From: Niveibacterium sp. SC-1
Lineage (GTDB): Bacteria > Pseudomonadota > Gammaproteobacteria > Burkholderiales > Rhodocyclaceae
Assembly (NCBI RefSeq): GCF_038235435.1
Contig: NZ_CP151275.1
Coordinates: 248,001-312,000, forward strand
Direction: 5' to 3'
Length of the DNA: 64,000 bases
Position 1 is the first letter of the stretch; each line of letters begins with the position of its first letter. Under the pieces are notes generated by a model. The model worked only from the letters and a program-made list of their open reading frames with translations, made no database searches and was not told the DNA's origin. Below are positions 29,641 to 38,648 of the stretch, piece after piece. Made by a program: the position numbers and the translations under genes.

Positions 29641-32033
29641 TGGACAAGACTACGGCCACGCGGCCCGCAGCGAGTTCCTGCCACCACGCCAAGGCGGGTC
29701 ACGATCGCGGCGCGCAAGCCCACGGCGACCACGCGCTCGCCACGACCGACCCGGTGTGCGGCATGCGCGTGCGCGCCGATGCCGGCAAGCCCACGGCCGA
29801 GCACGCGGGCGTCCTCTACCACTTCTGCTCGGCGCATTGCCGCGAGAAGTTTGTCGCGACGCCGGAACGCTATGCAGCCGGGAAGCCGGCGGCCGCGGCG
29901 CCCGCGCCTCGTGGAACGAAGTACACCTGCCCGATGCATCCGGAGATCGTCCGCGATGCGCCCGGTGCCTGTCCCAAGTGCGGCATGGCGCTCGAGCCCA
30001 TGGGGGTGCCGGTCGACGGCGCCGGGCCCAACCCCGAACTCGTCGATTTCACGCGCCGCCTCTGGATTGCGCTCGCCTTCACGATCCCGCTTCTCGCGCT
30101 GACCATGCTGCCTTACCTGGGCTACATGGGCCTGCGAGAGGTGCTCGGCGAGCACACGGCACTGTGGCTGGAGCTCGGCCTCGCCACGCCGGTGATCCTC
30201 TGGTCGGGCTGGCCCTTCTTCGTGCGCGGGGCGCAGTCGGTCCGCACGACGAACCTCAACATGTTCAGCCTGATCGCGATGGGGGTGGCGGCTGCCTACC
30301 TGTTTAGCATCGTCGCGGTCGCCGTACCCGACGTCTTCCCAGAGGGCTTTCGCAACGCGGACGGCACGGTCGGGGTCTATTTCGAGGCCGCAGCGGTCAT
30401 CGTGACGCTGGTGCTGCTCGGGCAGGTCATGGAGCTTCGCGCGCGCGAGCGCACCGGCTCGGCGATCCGCGCGCTGCTCGACCTCGCGCCAAAAACCGCC
30501 ATCGTTGTGCGCGCGGACGGCAGCGAGGCGACGATCGCGCTCGATGCCGTTCAGGTTGGCGACCATCTGCGCGTGCGCCCCGGCGACAAGGTTCCGGTAG
30601 ATGGCGTGGTCATCGAAGGGCACTCGTCGGTGGACGAATCGATGATCAACGGCGAGCCGGTACCGGTGGAGAAGATGCCGGGTGAGGCCCTCACCGGCGC
30701 CACCTTGAACGGCACCGGCAGTCTGATCATGCAAGCCCAGCGCGTTGGCGCCGACACGCTGCTCGCGCAGATCGTCGAGATGGTGGCGAACGCCCAGCGT
30801 TCGCGCGCACCAATCCAGAAGTTTGCCGACCAGGTAGCCGGGCGTTTCGTGCCCGCCGTCATCGCGGTAGCCGTGCTCGCCTTCGTTGCCTGGGGCGTCT
30901 GGGGACCAACGCCGGCGCTCGCCTATGCGCTGGTCGCGGCCGTTGCCGTGCTGATCATCGCCTGCCCGTGCGCGCTGGGTCTGGCTACGCCCATGTCGAT
31001 CATGACCGCTACCGGGCGCGGGGCCCAGGCCGGCGTGCTGATCAAGAATGCCGAAGCGCTCGAACGCTTCGCGAAGGTCGACACGCTGATTGTCGACAAG
31101 ACTGGCACGCTGACTGTCGGCAAGCCCGAACTCGTGGCCGTGCTGTCGGCCGCCGGTCGTGACGAGCGCGAGCTCCTGCGTCTGGCTGCAAGCCTGGAAC
31201 GCGGCTCCGAACACCCGCTTGCCGAGGCCATCGTCGCTGGCGCCGAGGCACGTGACATCGCACTGGCCACGGCCGGGGACTTCGAAGCACTGCCTGGCAA
31301 GGGCGTGAAGGGCCTGATCGACGGCCAGCCAGTCGCGCTCGGCAACGCACGCCTGATCGCCGAATTGGGACTTGACGCAGACACGCTTGTCGGCGCCGCG
31401 GACGCCCGTCGCGACCAGGGCGAGACGGTGATGTACGTGGTTGCGGACAACGCCGTGGCGGGGCTCCTCTGCGTCGCGGACCCGATCAAGGAGAGTACGC
31501 CAGCGGCCTTGCGTGAACTGCATGCCTTGGGCCTTCGCATCATCATGGCTACGGGCGACAACGCGAGGACGGCCCGCGCGGTGGCGGCTCGGCTCGGCAT
31601 CGACGAAATCCGTGCCGACGTTCTGCCCGCCGACAAGGCGCGCATCGTCGCGGGGCTCCAAGCCGAGGGCCACAAAGTCGCCATGGCAGGAGACGGCGTC
31701 AATGACGCGCCCGCACTGGCTCAGGCGGACGTCGGCATTGCCATGGGCACCGGTGCGGACGTGGCCATCGAAAGCGCCGGCCTCACGCTCGTCAAGGGCA
31801 ACCTCGACGGCATCGTCCGTGCGCGCAGGCTCTCGCAGAAGACGATGCGCAACATCCGTCAGAACCTGTTCTTCGCACTGGTCTACAACGCCGCGGGTGT
31901 ACCGGTTGCGGCCGGCGTCCTCTACCCGTTTTTCGGCGTACTCATTAGCCCGATATTCGCAGCCTTCGCGATGAGCGCGTCCTCTCTGTCGGTCGTTCTG
32001 AACGCACTGCGCCTACGCAAGGTGCGGATCTGA
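29640..32033 (+). CDS. Copper/silver-translocating P1B-type ATPase
   Basis: 797 residues; its ATG shares the final A of the upstream TGA. The N-terminus lacks the usual HMA domain: it has a His-rich start, a YHS-like domain ([10 protein letters not shown] ... [12 protein letters not shown], residues 35-80) and a zinc-ribbon-like HMBD ([20 protein letters not shown]). Eight transmembrane helices carry the ion site C442-P-C444 ([13 protein letters not shown]). Phosphorylation is at D486 (DKTGTLT); [10 protein letters not shown] and the HP dipeptide (SEHPLAEAI) are present. This is the SilP/CopF-like group, exporting Cu(I)/Ag(I) from the cytoplasm. Confidence 0.9.
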   Translation: MDKTTATRPAASSCHHAKAGHDRGAQAHGDHALATTDPVCGMRVRADAGKPTAEHAGVLYHFCSAHCREKFVATPERYAAGKPAAAAPAPRGTKYTCPMHPEIVRDAPGACPKCGMALEPMGVPVDGAGPNPELVDFTRRLWIALAFTIPLLALTMLPYLGYMGLREVLGEHTALWLELGLATPVILWSGWPFFVRGAQSVRTTNLNMFSLIAMGVAAAYLFSIVAVAVPDVFPEGFRNADGTVGVYFEAAAVIVTLVLLGQVMELRARERTGSAIRALLDLAPKTAIVVRADGSEATIALDAVQVGDHLRVRPGDKVPVDGVVIEGHSSVDESMINGEPVPVEKMPGEALTGATLNGTGSLIMQAQRVGADTLLAQIVEMVANAQRSRAPIQKFADQVAGRFVPAVIAVAVLAFVAWGVWGPTPALAYALVAAVAVLIIACPCALGLATPMSIMTATGRGAQAGVLIKNAEALERFAKVDTLIVDKTGTLTVGKPELVAVLSAAGRDERELLRLAASLERGSEHPLAEAIVAGAEARDIALATAGDFEALPGKGVKGLIDGQPVALGNARLIAELGLDADTLVGAADARRDQGETVMYVVADNAVAGLLCVADPIKESTPAALRELHALGLRIIMATGDNARTARAVAARLGIDEIRADVLPADKARIVAGLQAEGHKVAMAGDGVNDAPALAQADVGIAMGTGADVAIESAGLTLVKGNLDGIVRARRLSQKTMRNIRQNLFFALVYNAAGVPVAAGVLYPFFGVLISPIFAAFAMSASSLSVVLNALRLRKVRI

Positions 32034-32088
32034 ACCCAACAACTGCCAATTCACTTCACCGCTACCTACTCACGAAACGGAGTCAATC

Positions 32089-32328
32089 ATGAAAACCCCG
32101 ACCCTCGTCGTTCTGGTCGCTTCGGCCGTCTTCACTCAAACCACCTGGGCGGCCGAGGCGCCCGCAGCAACCGACAATCAGCCAGCCAAAGCGGCATCTA
32201 GTGCGCAACACCATCACGGGATGGACCATGGCGCCTTCGACAAAATGCCCGCGGCCGACAAGCCGGCGCCAACCACCGCCAAGGCGCAGCCCAAGCACGT
32301 CCACCACAAAGAGAGGACTGAGCGCTAA
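32089..32328 (+). CDS. Small His-rich periplasmic protein
   Basis: 79 residues with signal peptide MKTPTLVVLVASAVFTQTTW and cleavage after AA. The mature peptide is short and low-complexity with HHHGMDHGAFDKM and KHVHHKE, able to bind copper. It follows the ATPase gene by 55 bases. Not assigned to a family. No box of the GTAATC type lies upstream, so it may be read through from the ATPase operon. Confidence 0.6.
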   Translation: MKTPTLVVLVASAVFTQTTWAAEAPAATDNQPAKAASSAQHHHGMDHGAFDKMPAADKPAPTTAKAQPKHVHHKERTER

Positions 32329-32437
32329 ACGCACCACTACGGCGGGATCTGTCCCGAGCTGCAGTGCATTCGCGCAGCGCAGTTCGGGCAACGCCGCTGG
32401 AACGCCTTGCGCGAGCAAGGGATGAAAGGAGTTCTTC

Positions 32438-32806
32438 ATGTCATGGCTAACTCAAAATCTGATCTGGATCCTGTTGCTTGCAGGTGTCTTCTTCCTCATG
32501 CGACGCGGCGCGACGCGATCAGGATGCGGCCATGCGCACAACAGCGCTCATCCGGAACATGCGGACGCCAGAAAGCCTAGTGACGCGCCCGGGGGCGCCG
32601 ATACGCAGACATGCACCGATCCGGTCAGCGGACAGGCGGTAGATCCAAACATCGCCGCAAAGAGCGTTTTCCGCGGGCGGACCTATTACTTCGTGACACG
32701 GGAGAGTCGGGACCGCTTTGAGGCCGCGCCTGATCGCTATGCGGCGCAAGGGCAAGACCGAAGCGCGGGGAAGAGCCATGTAGGCCATCGGCACGGTTGC
32801 TGCTGA
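32438..32806 (+). CDS. Membrane-anchored YHS-domain protein
   Basis: 122 residues; AAGGAG lies 12-7 bases upstream. A single N-terminal helix (LIWILLLAGVFFLM) and a His/Cys-rich linker (SGCGHAHNSAHPEH) precede a YHS domain: TCTDPVSGQAVDPNIAAKSV, then FRGRTYYFVTRESRDRFEAA. The tail ends HVGHRHGCC. YHS domains are metal-associated modules often linked to copper ATPases, and this one mirrors the YHS segment of the 29640 ATPase. It probably delivers metal at the cytoplasmic or periplasmic membrane face. Confidence 0.7.
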   Translation: MSWLTQNLIWILLLAGVFFLMRRGATRSGCGHAHNSAHPEHADARKPSDAPGGADTQTCTDPVSGQAVDPNIAAKSVFRGRTYYFVTRESRDRFEAAPDRYAAQGQDRSAGKSHVGHRHGCC

Positions 32807-32981
32807 TTAAGTTGCTATTGCTGCTCGCGGCTCACTCGCCGAGGTCCATAGTGATCCGAACCGAATGTCGCCGAGTCACTCGCCTAGGCGGCCCCAATCC
32901 CAGTGCTACGCGATGCGCGAGAGGACGTGTGGGAAGACCATATTCCTCTGATTCTTGACACGATCGCCCGCGGGGGGCTGC

Positions 32982-33012
32982 TTGACATTCCCACGGTGGA
33001 AAGGTTGAACCT
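32982..33012 (+). promoter_or_regulatory. CueR-type promoter before the copper chaperone gene
   Basis: -35 TTGACA (32982-32987), a 19-base spacer containing TTCCCACGGTGGAAAGG, and -10 GAACCT (33007-33012). Spacing and the TTCCC/GGAA dyad match E. coli CueR-controlled promoters such as that of copA. No CueR-like gene is visible in the window, so the activator would be chromosomal. Confidence 0.75.
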
Positions 33013-33038
33013 GTTGTCTTCAACCTAAGGAGTCGACC

Positions 33039-33302
33039 ATGCTCACCTTCGAAGTCAAGGACATGACCTGCGGTCACTGCGTCAGCACCATCACGAAGGC
33101 GCTGAAGGCGGCCGACAAGGACGCCCGTATCGAAATCGACTTGGCAACGCACCGCGTGCGCGTACAGCCTGCGGAGACGCAGGCCGACGAGCTCGCCGAC
33201 GCCATCCGGGAAGCTGGCTACACGCCTGTGGCCGTCTCACAGCCTGCGGTAGAGCCGGCGAAGCCCGCCACGGCAGGTGGCTGCTGCGGCGGCTGCCGAT
33301 GA
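33039..33302 (+). CDS. copZ: CopZ-like cytoplasmic copper chaperone
   Basis: 87 residues: one heavy-metal-associated domain with MTCGHC (residues 8-13; GHCVSTITKAL follows) and a C-terminal Cys-rich tail GGCCGGCR not found in standard CopZ. No signal peptide, so cytoplasmic. It would deliver Cu(I) to the P-type ATPase or buffer it. It is preceded by a CueR-type promoter, so its control probably differs from the GTAATC-box genes to its left. Confidence 0.8.
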   Translation: MLTFEVKDMTCGHCVSTITKALKAADKDARIEIDLATHRVRVQPAETQADELADAIREAGYTPVAVSQPAVEPAKPATAGGCCGGCR

Positions 33303-33397
33303 ATTGAGTGGGCCGCTCGGACCTCTTTGGACTGTGACCTGCTTGACGCCGCGCCCCTTGAGCGGCATCGTTCCTCGCACTCTCGAGGAGACGTCGC

Positions 33398-33997
33398 ATG
33401 CTGATGTCCACTCCAGTTCGCCGATTAGCCCTGACGGCACACATGACCTCTTCCGTGGGCTGGATGGGAGCCGTGGCGTGCTTTCTGGTACTTGCTGTCG
33501 TCGGGCTCATCAGCCCGCGGCCGCTCGAGGTCCAAGCCGCCTACTTGGCCATGGAGGTGGTCGGCTGGGCGGTCATCGTGCCCCTGAGCCTGCTGTCTCC
33601 CGCGACTGGCATTGCCCAGTCCCTCTGGACGCCTTGGGGGCTCATTCGCCACTACTGGGTATTGGTCAAGTTGCTTGTGACGCTGCCGTGTACGGCTATC
33701 CTCTTGCTGCACATGCTCCCAACCACAAGGCTTGCTTCAGCTGCCGCGGCGGGCCAGCTCAATGGTTCGGCCATGCATGAGCTGCGCGTGCAACTGGTGG
33801 CCGACGCGGCGGTAGCCGTAGCGGCGCTTCTGTTCACCACCGTCCTTGCCATCTACAAGCCGCGCGGCAGTACGTCGGACGCGCAGCCGGCTCCAACCTG
33901 GGTCAAGCGGCTACGCAACGCAGCGCTCGCCGGGGTCGCCTTGTTCCTGCTCGTCCATGTGCTCGGCGGAGGAATGGGGCAGCACGGCCTGCACTAA
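33398..33997 (+). CDS. Polytopic membrane protein, DUF2269-like
   Basis: 199 residues from ATG 33398 with GAGGAG upstream. About five transmembrane helices with conserved-looking His residues (LALTAHMTSSVGWMGAVACF, YWVLVKLLVTLPCTAILLLH, ending GGGMGQHGLH). The first helix resembles CopD/DUF2269-type proteins with a His that could bind haem or copper. The placement next to copper genes fits, but a specific role cannot be assigned. The next gene starts 127 bases later on the same strand. Confidence 0.5.
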   Translation: MLMSTPVRRLALTAHMTSSVGWMGAVACFLVLAVVGLISPRPLEVQAAYLAMEVVGWAVIVPLSLLSPATGIAQSLWTPWGLIRHYWVLVKLLVTLPCTAILLLHMLPTTRLASAAAAGQLNGSAMHELRVQLVADAAVAVAALLFTTVLAIYKPRGSTSDAQPAPTWVKRLRNAALAGVALFLLVHVLGGGMGQHGLH

Positions 33998-34123
33998 TGC
34001 ATTGGCCCAGGCGCTGGAGCAGGAAAGCCTTGCGACGGCAGCGGAAGCGCAGCGTCAGGAGGCCGCGACGGTTATCTTGATCGGCAATGCACTTCGGTTG
34101 CGATCCGTCAGTGTGGAGTGACA

Positions 34124-34579
34124 ATGGCTCGCCCAATGCAACGCAGTGCCGGAACGTGGTTGTTCGTTGCTTGCAGCGTATGGCTCATCGGTCTTGGCGG
34201 CTACTTCATCTTCGTGCGCCCTCCTCTGCTGCCAGAGGACCTGGCCTACGCCGGCGCGAACGCGGTGGTTCTGCAGACTGCGGCACCTCGCATCACTGAG
34301 TGGCTCGACCTCGTGTTCACCGTGATGGGCGGCTTCATGGCCGGGACAGGTGTGCTGGTTCTCTACCTGGCATTGCAGGTGATGCCACAGCAACCTAAAG
34401 GCCTGCTCGCCGTAATGGCGCTGGTTGGGGCCTTGACCGTAGGCCTGATGAGCGCTGTGAACTTCGCGCTGCACTCTGACTTCAGGTGGCTGCTAGTGGG
34501 GCCGCCGGTGCTGTGGCTCGCGGCGGTGCTAGTGCTCTCTGGCAGCAAGACGTGGACAGGCGACCGATCTACGGATTGA
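34124..34579 (+). CDS. Four-helix membrane protein, unknown function
   Basis: 151 residues from ATG 34124 (GGAG 9 bases upstream). Hydrophobic helices are WLFVACSVWLIGLGGYFIFV, LVFTVMGGFMAGTGVLVLYL, GLLAVMALVGALTVGLMSAV and LVGPPVLWLAAVLVLSG. No recognised motif. It follows the 33398 membrane protein gene on the same strand and lies at the edge between metal genes and decayed DNA, so it could be either cargo or a passenger. Confidence 0.5.
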   Translation: MARPMQRSAGTWLFVACSVWLIGLGGYFIFVRPPLLPEDLAYAGANAVVLQTAAPRITEWLDLVFTVMGGFMAGTGVLVLYLALQVMPQQPKGLLAVMALVGALTVGLMSAVNFALHSDFRWLLVGPPVLWLAAVLVLSGSKTWTGDRSTD

Positions 34580-34696
34580 CGCCGTTGCGCACGTCGGTCG
34601 AACCTTGGGCAGGAAGGCGCTCGTGTGCTGGAACCCTAGGCACCGACCTTCGCTCGCCGCACCTTTGCTTCCTTGCGCACCTCTTGCAGCGATTGA

Positions 34697-35140
34697 ATGG
34701 ACAAGCGGCATCTCGTGCGACTGAGCGATGCAGCCTTTCTCTCCGCTATCGGGCTTGATGCAGCGTCCAAGACGCAACTCGCCCGGGCCATTCCGGTTGC
34801 GCCCACGGTCTCCGAAAGCGCGGCGGACGAGTTGTGGAGTCGTCGCCGGGACTACTTCTTCAAGCCGGCGACCGGCTTTGGCGGCCGCGCCGCCTATCGC
34901 GGCGACAAGCTCACACGGCGGGTCCGGGGCGATCCTCGTTGGTGACTATGTCGCGCAGACCTTCGCACCGCCCGCGCAGCGTCGCGTCGATGCGTGCGGT
35001 GAAACAGCAGACCTGAAGTTCGATCTGCGTGCCTACGTCTATGCTAGCGAAGTGCAGCTCTTTGTCGCCCCTTTGTACAGCGGGCAAACCACCAATTTCC
35101 GCACGCCCGGAGGGGGATTTGCGCCTTTTGTGACGCCGGC
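34697..35140 (+). pseudogene. ATP-grasp-like C-terminal fragment with frameshift
   Basis: Frame one from 34697 reads to ELWSRRRDYFFKPATGFGGR then AAYRGDKLTRRV; around 34920-34930 the homologous reading shifts to another frame, continuing GAILVGDYVAQTFAPPAQRR, then LKFDLRAYVYASEVQLFVAP and GQTTNFRTPGGGFAPF. The two halves together look like the C-terminal part of a circularly permuted ATP-grasp-type protein (FKPA..GGR, DYVAQ, LRAYVY, NFRTPGGGF). The 5' part is absent, since a stop precedes 34697 in frame. It is a decayed fragment, not a functional gene. Confidence 0.55.
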
Positions 35141-35485
35141 GTCCAAAGTAAGAGAGGCTACTCGACCCTATAGTGCTGTGACCTCGCCGCAAGCGCCCAG
35201 GGACCGACAGGCGAATGAAGCCCAGCGCCGCGACATGTCCATTTCTCCGACCTTCGGTTCGGGTCGATATCGCCAGTTCGCTGCGGCGACAGCCATTCTG
35301 AATGCGCGCCCTCGTTTCGCCTGGACGACTGCTTCATGAGGTCGTGCAGTCATCTGAAGCGTCGCGTAGCGAAGGGCTGGTACCTGCTGCATGCGCTGGT
35401 GTGATTTGATCACTCGTGCCGATCCGATTTGATCACCCGGAACGGCCGATGCGACCGTTCTTGTGATCGTAATCATCGGAAGGTG

Positions 35486-35509
35486 TTACGGCGGTCATGA
35501 CCGCCGTAA
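35486..35509. repeat. 24-bp perfect palindrome beside the IS21 element
   Basis: TTACGGCGGTCA directly abuts its complement TGACCGCCGTAA. A partial second copy (CCGGCGGTCATGACC) lies at about 35530. Repeated GTGAT/GATCAC words precede it from 35400. These are candidate terminal repeats bound by the IS21 transposase, or a regulatory site; the exact insertion-sequence end was not resolved. Confidence 0.5.
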
Positions 35510-35552
35510 TGGTGAGTAAATCCAGCATTCCGGCGGTCATGACCACAAGCTA

Positions 35553-36320
35553 TCAGCGCTCGCCCCCTTGCCCCAACCCAAGTCTTGCAGCACCGTGGGC
35601 CTTCCGCAGCGACTCGCCTTGCATATTGAGTCGGTGCGCTTGATGCACAACGCGGTCGAGGATGGCTTCCGCCATCGAGGGGTCCGCGAAGAAACCGTGC
35701 CAGCGCTCGATAGGAAACTGGCTTGTGATCGCAAGCGAACCACGATGCTGTCGCCGATCGATCACATCAAGCAGAAACCCGGCGACCTGCTCCGGTATTC
35801 CACCCAGTCCCAAGTCGTCGAGGATCAAGAGCGCGGGCTTTGCGAGTGCGAGCTTGAGTTTGGGCGCCGTGCCATCTGCCAGTGACAGGGCAATGGCCCC
35901 GTAGAGCTCAGAGCAGCGTCGGAACAGCACGCTCTCTCCACGTCGACACGCTTGCATGGCTAGAGCGCAGATAAGCCAAGTTTTTCCAACGCCCGTTGGT
36001 CCAATCAGGATCAGATTCTGCAGCAACCGGATCCAATCCCCATTTGCCAGGAACGCGACAAAGGCGGGGTCGAGCCCGCGCGCCGGGTGGGCGTCAAGGT
36101 CCTCAATCACTGCTCTTTCAGGAAAGTTTGCGGCCGCAATAATGCGTCGCAACTTTCGGTTCTCACGGGTGGTTAGCTCGGCATCAACAATCATTGCCAG
36201 CCGTTCGTCGAAAGAGAAGTCATAGAGACGCGGTTGCTCGACCTGAGCAACGTACGCGCCGGCCATGCCGGTAAGCTTAAGCCCGCGCAGCTTGGTTGCC
36301 GTTTGTTGGATTTGGGTCAC
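35553..36320 (-). CDS. istB: IS21 helper ATPase IstB
   Basis: 255 residues from a GTG at 36318-36320 overlapping the istA stop by GTGA. It has the IstB N-terminal helical region (LRGLKLTGMAGAYVAQVEQP), Walker A LIGPTGVGKTWL, Walker B ALLILDDLGL, and sensor ITSQFP, matching DnaA/DnaC-like AAA+ helpers. IstB assembles on DNA to select targets and stimulate IstA. Length is standard. It appears functional. Confidence 0.9.
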   Translation of the reverse strand: MTQIQQTATKLRGLKLTGMAGAYVAQVEQPRLYDFSFDERLAMIVDAELTTRENRKLRRIIAAANFPERAVIEDLDAHPARGLDPAFVAFLANGDWIRLLQNLILIGPTGVGKTWLICALAMQACRRGESVLFRRCSELYGAIALSLADGTAPKLKLALAKPALLILDDLGLGGIPEQVAGFLLDVIDRRQHRGSLAITSQFPIERWHGFFADPSMAEAILDRVVHQAHRLNMQGESLRKAHGAARLGLGQGGER

Positions 36321-37852
36321 GTCGGCTCTCCAAAGTAGTCCGCACCACGAATGTTTTCGTGGTGTCCAACCCCCACGCTGTTGGATGTGGCGGAGTCCTG
36401 GCTGCAGCGATCGGAACCGTTGCGCAGAATCGACTCGAGACTGCGAAGGGCGAAACTGCCTATCCGCTGGGCATAGCTGCATACCTCCTCGATGCGCTGC
36501 GTGCCGTGCTCGCGTGCGAGCTTTCGCAGGCGTTGCGCGGCACGTAGGCCATTGCCGCGATCGGTGCGGATGGTCAGGTGCCATAGGACTGCTGCGTGGG
36601 TCGCTGCACCAAGCGATTCGGACCACTCAAGGAGCGCTGTCGGTTCGCTTTCAAGTTGCCGCAGGTGACCAATCGGCAGGTGTGCCGGATCAGTCACCAC
36701 CGAGCCGCGGACCCTGCTCCGTCGATGCGTGGCCACGCGCACATTTGCGGCGTAGATCTCAACCACTCCGCGTCCCACGCGGAGGTCGACTTCGTGGTTA
36801 GCGTGCACGAAGGGCGTTGAGTAGAAGACGCCCTCGTGGAGAAGGTGGTAGTCAGAGGCGACCCGCACCTTGTATTGCCAAACCGAGAATGAATAGGGCT
36901 GCGGTGGCAACGCGCGCAAGGCCGGCATGTCCAGTTCGTTGAAGCGGCTGCGTCGGGATCCATCCGCTAGCCGAAGCGGTTTGTCATTCAACCAGACCAC
37001 CAGACCGGCAAGCGCTTGGTTGAGCTCGTCAAGACTGAGGAAACGTCGATGTCGGAAGCGTGCAAGCAACCGCTGGATGATCTGCACGCCAACCTCGGCC
37101 TTGGACTTGTCCCGCGGCCGCCGCACGCGTGCCGGCCAGGGAGCCGTGTTGTAGTGCCGCAAGCATTCTGCATAGCTCGGATTGATCGTCAGATCGTCGC
37201 GCCTGTTGCGCAGTACGGCGGCCTTGAGGTTGTCGGGCACGACCCAAGCGGGTACGCCTCCGAAAAACTCGAAGGCCCTCACATGGGCTTCGATCCAGTC
37301 CTCAATCGACTGAGTCCAGACGGCGTACGCAAACGTCAGGCTGGAGGCGCCCAGCACCGCAACGAAGATCTGGGCTTTGCGTGGCGGTTGGTCGGCCTCA
37401 AAGATCTCAACCGTGCGCCCGGCAAAATCGACGAAGAGCTTGTCTCCTGGCCGATGTGTCTGACGCATGGTCAAGGACTGCCGCCTTAGCCACTCCCGAT
37501 AACCGGCCGTGAACTGCGAGTAGGCACAGCCTTCTGGATTGTTGAGCCGCCATTCCCGCCACAACAGATCGAGGGTTACATCGCGCTGGGCCAGCTCGGT
37601 ATTGACCCACGTCCAATCGGGCGCGCAGCGCCTGACGCGGGTTTTGTCGGAAGACTCGAGGATCTGGCACCAAGCAACATCGTCGAGAGCCTGGAGTTCG
37701 TTCCAGCTGATCTCCAGGCTCTCCGCCCTGCGAACCAGCGTTCGCACGGTACCGGCAGAAACCCCGACGACATCGGCGGTGCGGCGAAACGAGGGCCTGT
37801 TCAGATAATGCAGACGCAGGATTTCCCTCTGCGTCCTGATCGGAATGCGCAT
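36317..37852 (-). CDS. istA: IS21 transposase IstA
   Basis: 511 residues. The N-terminal HTH (RPSFRRTADVVGVSAGTVRTL) is followed by a DDE catalytic core: D in KLFVDFAGRTVEIF, D in PAWVVPDNLKAAVL, and E in SKAEVGVQIIQRLL, spaced as in IS21/Rve integrases. The C-terminal beta-barrel domain (YYSVPFxxx-like segment GVFYSTPFVHANHEVDLRVG) is typical. It cuts and joins the element ends together with IstB. Full-length, with no interruption seen. Confidence 0.92.
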   Translation of the reverse strand: MRIPIRTQREILRLHYLNRPSFRRTADVVGVSAGTVRTLVRRAESLEISWNELQALDDVAWCQILESSDKTRVRRCAPDWTWVNTELAQRDVTLDLLWREWRLNNPEGCAYSQFTAGYREWLRRQSLTMRQTHRPGDKLFVDFAGRTVEIFEADQPPRKAQIFVAVLGASSLTFAYAVWTQSIEDWIEAHVRAFEFFGGVPAWVVPDNLKAAVLRNRRDDLTINPSYAECLRHYNTAPWPARVRRPRDKSKAEVGVQIIQRLLARFRHRRFLSLDELNQALAGLVVWLNDKPLRLADGSRRSRFNELDMPALRALPPQPYSFSVWQYKVRVASDYHLLHEGVFYSTPFVHANHEVDLRVGRGVVEIYAANVRVATHRRSRVRGSVVTDPAHLPIGHLRQLESEPTALLEWSESLGAATHAAVLWHLTIRTDRGNGLRAAQRLRKLAREHGTQRIEEVCSYAQRIGSFALRSLESILRNGSDRCSQDSATSNSVGVGHHENIRGADYFGEPT

Positions 37853-38300
37853 GATGGTGGAGCCTTTCTTTCCTTGCAGTGGTCAAGGCCCTGCGTCGGT
37901 GACGCAGGCGTAAGTAGGCCCACCGCGCGACCTTGACAGAAGGTCGCGCGCTGCAGAGAATGAAGGCGTCAAGTCCTCGTCAGTGCTTGATTCGCTTCAA
38001 TTCAGAGCCCCGGATTCCAAGGTCTGGGGCTTTGCATTTGTATGGGCCGAAACTGTCGCGGTCAGAACGTGTGGTCCTCCTTTCTCGGAATCATTGAACG
38101 CTTGGGCAGTTCGAGCTGCACCTGACGCGAGCCATCACCCACGTAGCAACTGCCTGCGATGGTGCGGTAGTTCGGACGGGGTGATCGCGATCTGCTGGCG
38201 GGCACTCCCCTCGGGAAAACGCTCTCGCCTTCGCAAGGCCCACGGGGTCGCTGGGTATGGACTGCGCCCCAGGCCTTGGCGTCTGCGAGAGGCTATCCGC
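37853..38300. other. 448-base gap between IS21 and the Ner-like gene
   Basis: Expected to include the istA-side end of the insertion sequence, not pinpointed. At 38006-38031, AGCCCC and GGGGCT flank a 14-base loop and are followed by TTTGCATTT, a possible terminator. CGCGCGACCTTGACAGAAGG and related CCTTGAC words near 37880-37960 could be transposase-binding repeats. No convincing gene. Confidence 0.4.
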
Positions 38301-38558
38301 TCATGAAGGGCTCTCCGGTCTCGGTCTGCCCACACGATTGCGTGCCGGGCCACGCGGCTTGAAGCAATAGCGCTCGGGCCAGAGCGCTTCCACTCGGCTA
38401 TCAAGCAGATCCGCGATGTAGCGTGCGACGCCATAGGCCGTCGAACGGCCGTGGATGACGTTACCTACAATGCCTTGGCCCACCCCAAGCTCGCGGGCAA
38501 TCTGGGTCTGCGTCTTGCCGAGCTTGCGCAGTCGATAAGCGATCTCCAGTCCATCCAT
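38301..38558 (-). CDS. Ner/Nlp-like phage regulator
   Basis: 85 residues. GLEIAYRLRKLGKTQTQIAR, ELGVGQGIVGNVIHGRS and RYIADLLDSRVEALWPERY match the Ner/SfsB (Nlp) family, small HTH repressors that turn down early promoters of Mu-like transposable phages. It is divergent from the C-repressor-like gene at 38649, with a 90-base interval, which is the arrangement of c and ner at the left end of Mu. The phage transposase A and B genes that should follow ner are missing; the IS21 element occupies that side. Confidence 0.7.
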   Translation of the reverse strand: MDGLEIAYRLRKLGKTQTQIARELGVGQGIVGNVIHGRSTAYGVARYIADLLDSRVEALWPERYCFKPRGPARNRVGRPRPESPS

Positions 38559-38648
38559 GACTAGCGAGCCCTTTCCCTAGGGAGTAATCTATCCTCAAAT
38601 CGGCGGCACAAGTTCTCTTTAGAGGTAAATCTAATACGATGGCGATCG

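Larger units (their letters stand above)
35553..37852 (-). mobile_element. IS21-family insertion sequence (coding part)
   Basis: istA and istB overlap by 4 bases in the order expected for IS21 elements. Terminal inverted repeats should lie within about 150 bases on either side. Candidate repeat words exist on the istB side (35400-35540) but I could not find their partner beyond istA, so the true ends, and whether the element is intact, remain open. It lies inside Mu-like and ATP-grasp debris. Confidence 0.8.

Noticed and set aside
29580..31673. Long minus-strand open frame of about 700 codons opposite the copper ATPase gene
   Set aside because: Antisense shadow; the plus-strand ATPase has every catalytic motif. 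Similar shadows opposite cusA, cusB and czcA were dropped for the same reason.
32982..33012. This promoter as a target of the MerR at 8669 or the CadR-like regulator at 39952
   Set aside because: Its dyad TTCCC/GGAA matches CueR sites better than the mer or cad dyads, which are present upstream of their own operons.
35340..38000. Exact IS21 terminal inverted repeats
   Set aside because: Candidate repeats on the istB side have no convincing complement beyond istA, so no ends were assigned.
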